DNA of 48,159 nucleotides from Bacteroidaceae bacterium (GTDB lineage: Bacteria; Bacteroidota; Bacteroidia; Bacteroidales; Bacteroidaceae): assembly GCA_024398405.1 (NCBI GenBank), contig JAKSJE010000005.1, forward strand, positions 1-48,159, read 5' to 3'. The notes beneath the pieces were generated by a model, which was given only the letters and a program-made list of their open reading frames with translations, made no database searches and was not told the DNA's origin. Within the stretch, counting starts at the first letter, position 1, and every line of letters starts with the position of its first letter. A program made the translations under genes and the position numbers. Of this stretch, positions 19,089 through 27,430 are shown piece after piece.

Positions 19089-19199
19089 GGTTAGTAATGT
19101 TGACGTGGAAAGATTAGTAATGTTTATTGGTGAAGATTAGTAATGTTGATGCGGAAAGGTTAGTAATGTTATATAGTGAAGGTTAGTAACGTTACGCAG
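19089..19199. repeat. Degenerate 23-bp tandem repeat
   Basis: Four full units and a partial fifth start at 19089, 19112, 19135, 19158 and 19181, each beginning G(G/A)TTAGTAAYGTT. The period of 23 bp and the TTAGTAAY core are shared with the arrays at both window ends, but the spacers differ. It lies in a 712-bp gene-free stretch (18908-19619). Confidence 0.85.
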
Positions 19200-19299
19200 T
19201 TGCTGTGCGCAGGCTGAGGAGCAGGAGGCAGGAGCCACCAGGGCAGGAAGGCGCAAGCGGCATCGGAATCAAAAGCAAACTGCATAGGAGCCATGAGCG

Positions 19300-19480
19300 A
19301 TGGGGAGGGAAAGAGAGCGAGATGGGTCAGCGCACGCAGCGCTGACAACAATGCGGACAGAGGACGAGGGGAAGGACGAGAGGAGCAAGGGGGAGGACGA
19401 GAGGAGCAAGGGGAAGGGAGAAGAGCGAGGGGAAGGAAGGATGAGCGAGGGGGAGGGAAGAGGGAGCGAGGGGAGGGGGA
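19300..19480 (+). repeat. Purine-rich minisatellite with G-quadruplex pattern
   Basis: A G/A-rich plus strand. A 19-base unit GGACGAGAGGAGCAAGGGG occurs at 19374 and 19395 (period 21). Five G-runs of three or more in 19449-19479, with loops of 1 to 5 bases, fit the canonical quadruplex pattern. An 8-bp hairpin GTCAGCGC/GCGCTGAC lies at 19326-19346. The open frames across it are compositional artefacts. Confidence 0.7.
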
Positions 19481-19533
19481 AATTGATGTCTTGGGGTGGA
19501 TGGAAGAGGGTTGGTGGGGTCGGTGGGATAATT

Positions 19534-19599
19534 TGTTACGTACTCTACACTTTTTGTTACGTGCATTTCAATGTATGTAGAGAAGTTGCAGTAACTTTG
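19534..19599 (+). promoter_or_regulatory. Enzyme operon promoter with two TGTTACG sites
   Basis: TAACTTTG at 19592-19599 lies 20 bp before the ATG at 19620. No good -33 is seen, which suits an activator-dependent promoter. TGTTACG occurs at 19534-19540 and 19555-19561, exactly 21 bp apart (two helical turns). CTCTACA...TGTAGAG forms an inverted repeat just upstream of the -7 element. Confidence 0.6.
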
Positions 19600-19619
19600 C
19601 AATACTAAATATTAACGGA

Positions 19620-21641
19620 ATGAAAAGACTCCTTACCTTTGTCGCCATGACCGTGGCCGTGCTGTCTGCGCAGGCTTACAAGAAGGTCAGCCTCGACATC
19701 AATGTCAATGGCACGCAGCGCAACATGATTGTCTATACACCTAACACCTCGACGGAGAATCTCCCTCTGATGCTCGTGACGCATGGGATGAACCAGGACC
19801 CGGAGTATCAGTTCGGTGCTGACAAGATGTATGAGCTCATCGACACAGCCAAGTTCGTCATCTCCTACCTGAGGGGCATCGACAAGAGCTGGGACATGGG
19901 TGACGGTGGCAAGGACAAGAACTTCGTGTTGAAGGCCATCGACGAGATGTCCGCCCGCTATGGCATCGACACGAACCGGGTTTACTGGTCCGGGTTCTCC
20001 ATGGGCTCGATGTTCATGTACGCTGTGATGGGTTCCATGACAGACAAGATAGCCGCGTTCGCCCCATGCAGCGGAATGATGGGAGACCCGTCGGGGAGCA
20101 TCAGGAAGAAGGTGAACATCATCCACTGTCATGCCTACGGCGACGATGTAGTGGTGTATGACCAGTTCAACATCAGGGCCAACGTGACCAGGATAGCCAA
20201 CAACCTGGGTTACACCAACTACACGAAGCGCACGAACTACCGCACCAAGAACGGCACGTCGTGGTTCAGCGGCGACCGTGAGCAGTGGAAGAACGAGGAA
20301 GGCAACGAGATAGTGCTCTACTCCTTCAACGTTGACTTCCACAACCCGATAGCAGAGAACAGCTATGAGATCTGGAATTTCTGCAAGCGTTACTCTCTCG
20401 ACCCGGGCGTTCCGACCGTGAAACTCGAGAGTCCGGCGTCCGAGCAAACGTTCACGTCGGTCGATACGATTGACATCAAGGCCGTGGCCAAGGACGCCGA
20501 CGGCTACATAGCCAACATCTATCTCTACATAGACGGCAAGCTGACGCAAACACAAACATTCGCTGGAAGGAGCGAGGACCTCACCTATACACTCGAATAT
20601 AGGTGGGTCCGCCCTTCCGTCTCCACCCATACCGTCAAGGTGATAGCCGAGGACGACGAGGGCAAGAAGAAGGAGCTGTCGAAGAGCGTCACCATCGGCA
20701 AGCCGGCCCCGATGGTGCTGGTCGGTGCAGACCCGGAGGACAAGTCGTTCGACCTGCCGGCTACGATGAGCGCGTTCCGCTTCACCTTCGACTGGAGGGT
20801 GCGTCTGAGCAAGGTCAACTCTTACATGACCTGCGGCGAGGACACAGTGACTCTGACCGCCACCGCGGACCTCCCGGCCGAGGTCAGCGAGGACCTGAGC
20901 CGCGACCTCGTGCTGAAGGCGCCGGACGGCCACCGTTTCAAGGACGGCGAGTGGAAGCTCTTCCTGAAGAACGTCACCGACGAGCGAGGCGTGAGAGCCC
21001 AGAGCATGTTGTTCAAATACACCTTCGGAATCACCGAGGTCGATCCTGAGATGCCCAATCCCAAGAGCGAGGCAGAGAAGTGCAAGGTGGGGTTCCACCG
21101 CGCCTACAAGCGAGGGAGCGCGCTCATAGACCAGACGGAGGACGAGCGGTATGTCGTGGCCGACATGCTGCGCGAGCCACTGAAGAGCCTTCTGGACGAG
21201 TACAAGGACTTCGCCTCGACCTCGCCCAGCAAGTACCAGACTGCCATCGACACGCTGACTCACGCTACCGACACACTGGAGACGAGGGTCCACAACCTCG
21301 ACAGCCTGTTCGTGGTGGCCGACTCCGCGTACTACCTCCTCGACCTTTACAAGGACGACCCGACCGTGTCGGCAAGCGACATCTACTCGAAGCTCAAGAA
21401 AGCCACCGATACTTACATGAAGCCAGACAAACTGAAGACGTATGCGGGTATCATGAAGAGCATCAGTACGATACTCAGTTACATAAAGCGGTTCAACAGC
21501 ACCGTGGCTGTCGAGAGCCTGCGGGCCACCGGCACACAGGGTGGTACGGAATCCGTAATCTACGACCTCTCGGGTAAAGCAGCGGACGCCGACTACCACG
21601 GCATCATAATAATCAACGGAAAGAAATACCTGAGACGATGA
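19620..21641 (+). CDS. Secreted CE1/LpqC-like esterase with Ig-like domains and C-terminal tag
   Basis: The 673-aa product has a signal peptide (1-18, ending AQA). Residues about 22-260 are an alpha/beta hydrolase of the PHB depolymerase/feruloyl esterase type, with nucleophile S127 in WSGFSMGS and candidate D175 and H241 (HAYGDD, DFHNP). Residues about 265-355 and 358-480 look like two Ig-like beta domains (SPASEQTFTSVDTIDI; ADPEDKSFDLPATM). A helical region follows, then the terminal module YDLSGKAAD / GIIIINGKKYLRR. The likely role is ester removal (feruloyl or acetyl) from xylan. It is the first gene of the nine-gene run, and its stop overlaps the next start (ATGA). GC content is high, which creates a long antisense open frame. 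Confidence 0.8.
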   Translation: MKRLLTFVAMTVAVLSAQAYKKVSLDINVNGTQRNMIVYTPNTSTENLPLMLVTHGMNQDPEYQFGADKMYELIDTAKFVISYLRGIDKSWDMGDGGKDKNFVLKAIDEMSARYGIDTNRVYWSGFSMGSMFMYAVMGSMTDKIAAFAPCSGMMGDPSGSIRKKVNIIHCHAYGDDVVVYDQFNIRANVTRIANNLGYTNYTKRTNYRTKNGTSWFSGDREQWKNEEGNEIVLYSFNVDFHNPIAENSYEIWNFCKRYSLDPGVPTVKLESPASEQTFTSVDTIDIKAVAKDADGYIANIYLYIDGKLTQTQTFAGRSEDLTYTLEYRWVRPSVSTHTVKVIAEDDEGKKKELSKSVTIGKPAPMVLVGADPEDKSFDLPATMSAFRFTFDWRVRLSKVNSYMTCGEDTVTLTATADLPAEVSEDLSRDLVLKAPDGHRFKDGEWKLFLKNVTDERGVRAQSMLFKYTFGITEVDPEMPNPKSEAEKCKVGFHRAYKRGSALIDQTEDERYVVADMLREPLKSLLDEYKDFASTSPSKYQTAIDTLTHATDTLETRVHNLDSLFVVADSAYYLLDLYKDDPTVSASDIYSKLKKATDTYMKPDKLKTYAGIMKSISTILSYIKRFNSTVAVESLRATGTQGGTESVIYDLSGKAADADYHGIIIINGKKYLRR

Positions 21642-23362
21642 GAAGGCTATTGTTCGCGGCTTTTTGCTGCATGCTCTGCACCATAGGCATGAGGAGCTCA
21701 GAGACGTTCACGTTGCAGTCACCCAACAAGTCGCTGACGGTCGTCATCGACGGTGAGAGCGTGAGAGTGGTCTATGACGGCGCGGTGAGTGTCATGGAAC
21801 TGCGTGATTTGGTCACCGGGTCATTCAAGTCCGGTAAGCCTCGCGCGGTCAGGACGAGGTACGACATGCTGACCGGCAAACGTTCGCACTGCGAGAACAG
21901 AGCCAACGAGGTCACGTTGGTGTGCCGCCATGGCGACGGCGGAAAGCACACGGTGGTCATCCGCGCCTACGATGACGGCATCGCCTTCCGCACATCCGGC
22001 GCGGACGTGACGAAGGTGAAGGTGAACTGCGTGAACAAGTGGCTGATGAGATACAACGACGCCTACGAGGACTTCTTCCCCATCAACCCCGAGGAGTCGG
22101 CAGGCCGTCGCTGGGGTTTCCCGAGCCTGTTCGAGATCAAGGACAGACAGGTCTTCATGCTCATGAGCGAGGGCGGCATAGAGAAGGGGAGCAGCGGTTG
22201 CAGTCTCTACAGCGAGGACGAGAAGAACCTCTTCAGCATCCGCCACGACGCCGACGAGAATCCCATGTCGGCATGGCGAGTGGCAATGATAGGTACGCTG
22301 TCCGACGTGGTGGAGTCAACGCTCATCACCGATGTCAGTCCCTCCTGCCGCGTGAAGGACACGAGCTGGATAAAGCCCGGAGTGGTCTCCTGGGTCTATT
22401 GGGCCTACAACCACGGCTCAAATGACTACAACATAATAAAGATGTATGTTGACATGGCGCGCGACCTCCGTCTGCCGTATGTACTCATCGACGCGGAATG
22501 GGACCAGATGAAAGACGGCAAGACGATGGAAGACGCCGTGAGGTACGCCCTCTCCCAGGGAGTCAGGCCACTGATATGGTACAACTCCTCCGTGGGCTGG
22601 GTCAATGGAGCTCCGACACCGAAATACCGTCTTAACAAGCCCGAGGACCGTGAGAAAGAGTTCGCATACCTGGACAGTCTGGGTGTGGCAGGCGTGAAGG
22701 TCGATTTCTTCGCGGGCGACATCCAGTCAACGATCGACTACCACATCGACCTCATGGAGTGCGCCGCCCGCCATCACCTGCTCATCAACTTCCACGGCGC
22801 GACCATACCGCGCGGCTGGCAGCGCACCTACCCCAACCTCATGACGACGGAGGCAGTGTATGGAGCCGAGTGGTACAACAACCTGCCCGTGCTGACGAAG
22901 AAGGCAGCCTGCCACAACGCCACCCTTCCCTTCACGCGCGGAGTCATCGGCTCCATGGACTACACTCCATGCACATTCACCGACTCACAGCATCCCCACA
23001 TCACCACCGACGGTCATGAGCTGGCGCTCACCGTGCTGTATGAGTCCGGACTCCTGCATCTCGCCGACCGTCCTTCGTCATACCTCTCGCAGCCACAGCA
23101 CATCAAGGACTTCCTCTCGACCCTGCCATCCACATGGGACGACACACGTCTCGTCAGCGGCTATCCCGGCGAGAGCGTAGTCATGGCAAGGCGGAAAGGC
23201 GACACATGGTACGTGGCCGGAATCAACGGAAAGGACGAACCGCAGGAACTCACGCTGAAGTGCGACCTGTTCCCTACGCTCCAGCCAGTCGGCGTGAAGG
23301 CGCGTGGCGGGTTCGTCGCCACGTTCAGCGACAACGTATTCAGGTTCGTGATACAGGATTAG
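21638..23362 (+). CDS. GH97 glycoside hydrolase, retaining type
   Basis: The 574-aa product has a signal peptide and a GH97 N-terminal beta domain (about 25-240), then a TIM barrel. The barrel includes VSWVYWAYNHGSNDYNIIK, DAEWDQM, VKVDFFAGD with the candidate nucleophile D356, and MTTEAVYGAEW with the candidate acid/base E405. An Asp at the first position is the signature of the retaining GH97 subgroup (alpha-galactosidases and beta-L-arabinopyranosidases) rather than inverting SusB-type alpha-glucosidases. In a xylan locus, removal of alpha-galactose or arabinopyranose caps from side chains is plausible. It has no C-terminal tag, so it is probably periplasmic. It overlaps the preceding gene by 4 bp. 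Confidence 0.88.
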   Translation: MRRLLFAAFCCMLCTIGMRSSETFTLQSPNKSLTVVIDGESVRVVYDGAVSVMELRDLVTGSFKSGKPRAVRTRYDMLTGKRSHCENRANEVTLVCRHGDGGKHTVVIRAYDDGIAFRTSGADVTKVKVNCVNKWLMRYNDAYEDFFPINPEESAGRRWGFPSLFEIKDRQVFMLMSEGGIEKGSSGCSLYSEDEKNLFSIRHDADENPMSAWRVAMIGTLSDVVESTLITDVSPSCRVKDTSWIKPGVVSWVYWAYNHGSNDYNIIKMYVDMARDLRLPYVLIDAEWDQMKDGKTMEDAVRYALSQGVRPLIWYNSSVGWVNGAPTPKYRLNKPEDREKEFAYLDSLGVAGVKVDFFAGDIQSTIDYHIDLMECAARHHLLINFHGATIPRGWQRTYPNLMTTEAVYGAEWYNNLPVLTKKAACHNATLPFTRGVIGSMDYTPCTFTDSQHPHITTDGHELALTVLYESGLLHLADRPSSYLSQPQHIKDFLSTLPSTWDDTRLVSGYPGESVVMARRKGDTWYVAGINGKDEPQELTLKCDLFPTLQPVGVKARGGFVATFSDNVFRFVIQD

Positions 23363-23393
23363 CATCATACAACAACCACCATAACGCAATCAG

Positions 23394-25964
23394 ATGAAAA
23401 AAAGACTATTGATGGCATTAGCCATGTTCGCAAGCATTGCAGCGCAGGCTCAGAATCCGATTATCCGAGACCAGTTCTCCGCCGACCCATCAGCACTGGT
23501 AGTGGGAGACAGAGTCTATGTATTCCCGTCACACGACATCCCAGCCCCCGACGACTACGGGCGCAAGGACTGGTTCTGCATGGCAGACTACCATGTGTTC
23601 TCATCCTCAGACCTGATGGACTGGACCGACCACGGCAAGATAGTCGATCAGAAGAACGTGGAATGGGTGAACTCGGCTACATATTCCATGTGGGCACCCG
23701 ACTGCAAGGAGCACAACGGTAAATACTACTTCTATTTCCCCGCTATGCAGAAGGTGAGGGAAGGTCAGCGGTTCGGTGGCTACCGCATAGGAGTCGCCAC
23801 AGCCAACCGTCCCGAGGGACCTTACCGCGTGATGCGCGAGCCCATCGAAGGTCCTAACGGCATCGACCCTTGCATCTTCAAGGACGATGACGGCACGGGC
23901 TACCTTGTATGGCCGTCGCGCGGGTTCACCATCGGCAAGCTGAACGATGACTGGACAAGCCTCTCCGGCGAACGCCATCAGGTGGAGAACACGCCGACGA
24001 AGGGACTCATCGAAGGACCATACCTCTTCAAGGCCAACGGCTACTACTACATGACCTTCCCTTGGGCACGCAACAACACCGAGGTACTCGCCTACTGCAT
24101 GTCGAAGAACGTGTTCGGCCCTTATGAGTTCAAGGGAGTCTTCTTCGAGGAGCATGCCAACGGCTGCTGGACCAACCACCACTCCATCATCAACTTCAAG
24201 GGCCAGTGGTATGTGTTCTACCACTGCAACCACTATTCGCCATCGATGGACAAGCGCCGCTCCGTCTGCGTTGACTCACTCTTCTTCAACGAGGACGGTA
24301 CCATCCGTATGGTCAAGCCGACCCTGCGCGGAGTCGGTGTGGCAAAGGCATACAAGCAACTCGAGATCGACCGCTACAGCACCATCGGCGGCGGGGCGTT
24401 CATCGACTATCACGACACCCTGGACTGCTTCAAGGGCTGGAAGACCGTGTTCCCGAAGAAAGGCGCATCCGTCACCTTCAATTCCGTTGACTTCCAGGAC
24501 GGAGTAGGCACAGTCAAGCTCATGGCTCGCGCGCCAAAGGGCGGTGTGCTGACCATCGGCGCACCTGCCGAGATGGTGTCGGTGAAGGTGCCTTCCACCA
24601 GTGACTGGAAACTCGTCACGGCTAAAGTCAAGACCCCGGCACAAGGCATCCAGAACCTGACGGTGACACTGAAAAGCGGAAGCGACGTGGAAGTCGATTG
24701 GGTGACGTTCGACGAGGCGCCCTACGCCAAGAGCGGCATGGAGACAGGCGAATACCGCAACTACTTCCTCGAGATGGGCTACAGCCAGAAGCAGATTGAC
24801 GAGAAGCTGCAGTCAGTGTTCGACGACGTATTCTACGGACCTCACAAGTGCTACTTCGAGGTCGGTGACTCCATGGGCTACATCTCCGACGTCAAGAACA
24901 ATGACGTGAGAACCGAGGGAATGTCATACGGGATGATGATAGCAGTGCAGTTCAACAAGAAAGACATCTTCGACCGCCTTTGGCGCTGGAGCAAGAAGTA
25001 CATGCAGATGACCGAAGGAGCCAACAAAGGCTACTTCGCATGGAGTTGCCGGCCAGACGGTCGTCGGAACTCCAACGGTCCAGCCTCTGACGGTGAGCTC
25101 TATTTCATCACCTCCCTCATCTTCGCAGCCAACCAGTGGGGCAACGACACAGGCATCAACTACCTTGAGGAAGCCCAGTACATCGTCAACCAGTCGATGT
25201 CGAAAGCCGGCATGGACCGCGGCGGTACCCTCATAGACCTCGGCACCAAACTGATCACCTTCGTGCCGGGCAGCAACTACACCGACCCGTCATACCATCT
25301 GCCCGCATTCTACGAGGTATGGGCAAAATGGCTCTACGACGGCAGGTCGAACTTCTGGAGGCAGTGCGCCGAGGCAAGCCGTGAGTACCTGCACAAGAGC
25401 ATCAACCCCAAGACAGGCCTGAACCCCGACACGAACAACTACGACGGCTCTCTGATGGCAGGCTGGCGCGGCGGTCAGCAAGGCACGTTCCGCTACGACT
25501 CCTGGCGCGTGCCTATGAACATAGCCCTCGACTACTCCTGGTCGTGCGCGGACAAGGACTGGCAGCAGAACTACGGCAACACAATACAGAACTTCCTCTA
25601 CAGTCAGGGAGTCAAGACATTCGTTGACCAGTACAACGTTGACGGTTCAATACCGACCGACACCCTCCGCGCCGGCAACTTCCCGAAGGCACTGCGCCAC
25701 TCCATGGGCCTGGTCGCCACCAGTGCGGCAGTGTCGCTCTGCGCCACGCACTCGAAGAGCAAGGAATTCGTCCGCCAGCTCTGGGACACACCCCACGAGC
25801 CACTGCCCGACGGCTTCTTCGATGAATACTATGACGGACTGCTCCGCCTCTTCGCCTTCATGCACCTGAGCGGGAACTACCGCGTAATCGAGAACAAGTT
25901 CAAAGCCCCTGTCCAGGAACGTCCGATGGGAATGGGCGGCGGAATGGGATTCTGGGGATTTTAG
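23394..25964 (+). CDS. GH43-CBM6-GH8 fusion enzyme
   Basis: The 856-aa product has signal peptide 1-20 (AAQAQ). Residues about 21-325 are a GH43 five-blade propeller with base D31 (SADPSALV), GIDPCIF and acid in LIEGPYLF. Residues about 335-445 resemble a CBM6-type sandwich (CFKGWKTVF; VEVDWVTFDE). Residues about 450-830 are GH8, with general acid E508 in DVRTEGMSYGMM and the GPASDGELYF region. GH8 members in xylan loci are often reducing-end exo-oligoxylanases; GH43 would supply beta-xylosidase or arabinofuranosidase activity. The C terminus is Gly/Met-rich (MGMGGGMGFWGF) without the shared tag. Its TAG stop codon forms the first bases of the structured repeat element. Confidence 0.88.
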   Translation: MKKRLLMALAMFASIAAQAQNPIIRDQFSADPSALVVGDRVYVFPSHDIPAPDDYGRKDWFCMADYHVFSSSDLMDWTDHGKIVDQKNVEWVNSATYSMWAPDCKEHNGKYYFYFPAMQKVREGQRFGGYRIGVATANRPEGPYRVMREPIEGPNGIDPCIFKDDDGTGYLVWPSRGFTIGKLNDDWTSLSGERHQVENTPTKGLIEGPYLFKANGYYYMTFPWARNNTEVLAYCMSKNVFGPYEFKGVFFEEHANGCWTNHHSIINFKGQWYVFYHCNHYSPSMDKRRSVCVDSLFFNEDGTIRMVKPTLRGVGVAKAYKQLEIDRYSTIGGGAFIDYHDTLDCFKGWKTVFPKKGASVTFNSVDFQDGVGTVKLMARAPKGGVLTIGAPAEMVSVKVPSTSDWKLVTAKVKTPAQGIQNLTVTLKSGSDVEVDWVTFDEAPYAKSGMETGEYRNYFLEMGYSQKQIDEKLQSVFDDVFYGPHKCYFEVGDSMGYISDVKNNDVRTEGMSYGMMIAVQFNKKDIFDRLWRWSKKYMQMTEGANKGYFAWSCRPDGRRNSNGPASDGELYFITSLIFAANQWGNDTGINYLEEAQYIVNQSMSKAGMDRGGTLIDLGTKLITFVPGSNYTDPSYHLPAFYEVWAKWLYDGRSNFWRQCAEASREYLHKSINPKTGLNPDTNNYDGSLMAGWRGGQQGTFRYDSWRVPMNIALDYSWSCADKDWQQNYGNTIQNFLYSQGVKTFVDQYNVDGSIPTDTLRAGNFPKALRHSMGLVATSAAVSLCATHSKSKEFVRQLWDTPHEPLPDGFFDEYYDGLLRLFAFMHLSGNYRVIENKFKAPVQERPMGMGGGMGFWGF

Positions 25965-26161
25965 GTGGGTTCTATAAATTCACCGAATAATACAAATTTA
26001 TCAAACATGGGTGACATAATTCTTTTCAGCGCTTTTGGCTTTGTTCCGGCATCTTGCTGTTTGTCAGTCAGTCATTATGCCCGCATAATTCCTTCCTTCC
26101 GCACAGCAATCTGCTCGGAACAAACCTCAAAATCGCAAGAAATGAATTTATAGAACCCACC
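25964..26161. repeat. ~198-bp structured repeat element, copy 2, with perfect terminal inverted repeats
   Basis: Perfect 18-bp inverted termini: GGTGGGTTCTATAAATTC (25964-25981) and its complement (26144-26161). The core folds as 26040-26048 with 26116-26124 (9 bp), 26054-26060 with 26103-26109 (7 bp), and apical ATTATG-CCCG-CATAAT (26074-26089). All three helices match copy 1 (228-427) in position but differ in sequence with compensating changes. It fills most of the gap between the GH43-GH8 and GH10 genes and holds no credible ORF. It is MITE-like in size; a conserved structured RNA is the alternative. Confidence 0.85.
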
Positions 26162-26176
26162 TTTAATCACTCCGCT

Positions 26177-27430
26177 ATGAGAAAGACATTATCAGTATCA
26201 TTACTCGTGTCCGCCTGTCTGAGCATGAGCGCCCAGACCACCTACGATCCGAAGACAGACGAGCTCCATCTGCGCGACTACGCGGAGATGATGGGCAAGT
26301 ACATCGGTGTCTGCGTACCTGTGGGCAGCATGAACATAGCCAACGACAACGACAAATACGCCCAGAAAATCTATACTGAGTTCAATGCAGTCGTTGCCGA
26401 GAACGAAATGAAGATGGACGCCCTCCAGCCGAACCAGGGGCAGTTCAACTACGGCAACGGAGACAAACTGGTGGCCTTCGCCAAGCGACACAACATGAAA
26501 GTCCGCGGCCATACCCTCTGCTGGCATTCACAGGTGCCTAAATGGATATCGGAGGACGGCTACCAGAACAACAAGAACTACACACGCGCCAACCTGCTCA
26601 GCATCCTGAAGCGCCACATCACCTCGGTGATGCGCCACTACAAGGGTAAAGTGGCAGAGTGGGACGTGGTCAACGAGACCCTCGATGACAACCAGTGGGG
26701 CGTGAGCCTCTCGAACGGCAAATACAACCTCCGCCAGTCAATCTGGGTGAAAGTCATCGGTGAGGACTTCCTGGACTCCGCCTTCACATGGGCTCACAGG
26801 ATAGACCCCGACGCGAAGCTGTACCTCAATGACTATGGCGCCGACTTCTACGGCGGAAGCAAGGCCACTGCCATGTATAACCTCGTGAAACGCATGAAGG
26901 ATGACGGAGTGCCAATCGACGGAGTCGGCCTGCAGTGCCACCTCAGCTCTGGCGACGCCGTGGAGGGCATAGCCAAGAACGCACGGTTCTACAAGCAGAA
27001 GCTCGGCATCGACTGCATCATCACCGAACTGGAACTGAAAGCCGGAGCCAGCACCTCAGCCAACCTGAGCAAGCAGGCGGAAGCCTACAGGAAGATACTC
27101 GAAGGCTTCCTCACGAATCCCAACGCACCGACCATGATGCTATGGGGAATCGATGACAACCACACATGGATCGAAGGCGACCAGAACCCCCTCATCTTCG
27201 ACAAGAACCTACAGCCGAAACCGGCCTACTACAGTCTGCTGGAGGCATTCCATAACGGATACGTCACAGACATCCACCAGCCGTGGGCTGAGTACTCAGC
27301 ATCCGCTGCCGTCGATGACGCCGTCTATGATATATCAGGACGCAAGGTGGCTGACAGCCTCGAGGAGTTCAGCGCCGATGGCAATTCAGGCATATTCATT
27401 CATAATCATAAAAAATTTATCCAAAGATGA
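26177..27430 (+). CDS. GH10 endo-beta-1,4-xylanase with C-terminal tag
   Basis: The 417-aa product starts with signal peptide MRKTLSVSLLVSACLSMSAQ. Residues about 33-380 are one GH10 domain with VRGHTLCWHSQ, acid/base E167 in WDVVNETLDD and nucleophile E284 in IITELELK. The end carries the shared module YDISGRKV followed, after a short insert, by GIFIHNHKKFIQR. The open frame extends upstream to 26054 but would run through the repeat element; the ATG at 26177 gives a proper signal peptide. It would cleave internal xylan bonds, probably at the surface if the tag directs export. Its stop overlaps the next start (ATGA). Confidence 0.93.
   Translation: MRKTLSVSLLVSACLSMSAQTTYDPKTDELHLRDYAEMMGKYIGVCVPVGSMNIANDNDKYAQKIYTEFNAVVAENEMKMDALQPNQGQFNYGNGDKLVAFAKRHNMKVRGHTLCWHSQVPKWISEDGYQNNKNYTRANLLSILKRHITSVMRHYKGKVAEWDVVNETLDDNQWGVSLSNGKYNLRQSIWVKVIGEDFLDSAFTWAHRIDPDAKLYLNDYGADFYGGSKATAMYNLVKRMKDDGVPIDGVGLQCHLSSGDAVEGIAKNARFYKQKLGIDCIITELELKAGASTSANLSKQAEAYRKILEGFLTNPNAPTMMLWGIDDNHTWIEGDQNPLIFDKNLQPKPAYYSLLEAFHNGYVTDIHQPWAEYSASAAVDDAVYDISGRKVADSLEEFSADGNSGIFIHNHKKFIQR

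Noticed and set aside
19605-21599. A 664-codon open frame on the minus strand, antisense to the CE1-like esterase
   Set aside because: It has no recognisable domain or signal. It exists because the sense gene has high GC and few codons that create antisense stops; the plus-strand protein has clear catalytic motifs and a signal peptide.
23607-24233. Minus-strand frames of 60-210 codons within the enzyme operon
   Set aside because: These are shadows of GC-rich plus-strand genes with conserved catalytic residues; none carries a signal peptide, promoter or known motif.
25964-26161. Insertion sequence
   Set aside because: The terminal inverted repeats are perfect, but there is no transposase ORF and no clear target-site duplication, so only a MITE-like or structured element is supported.
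26054-26176. Longer N terminus for the GH10 xylanase
   Set aside because: It would translate through the structured repeat element. The ATG at 26177 gives a standard signal peptide.
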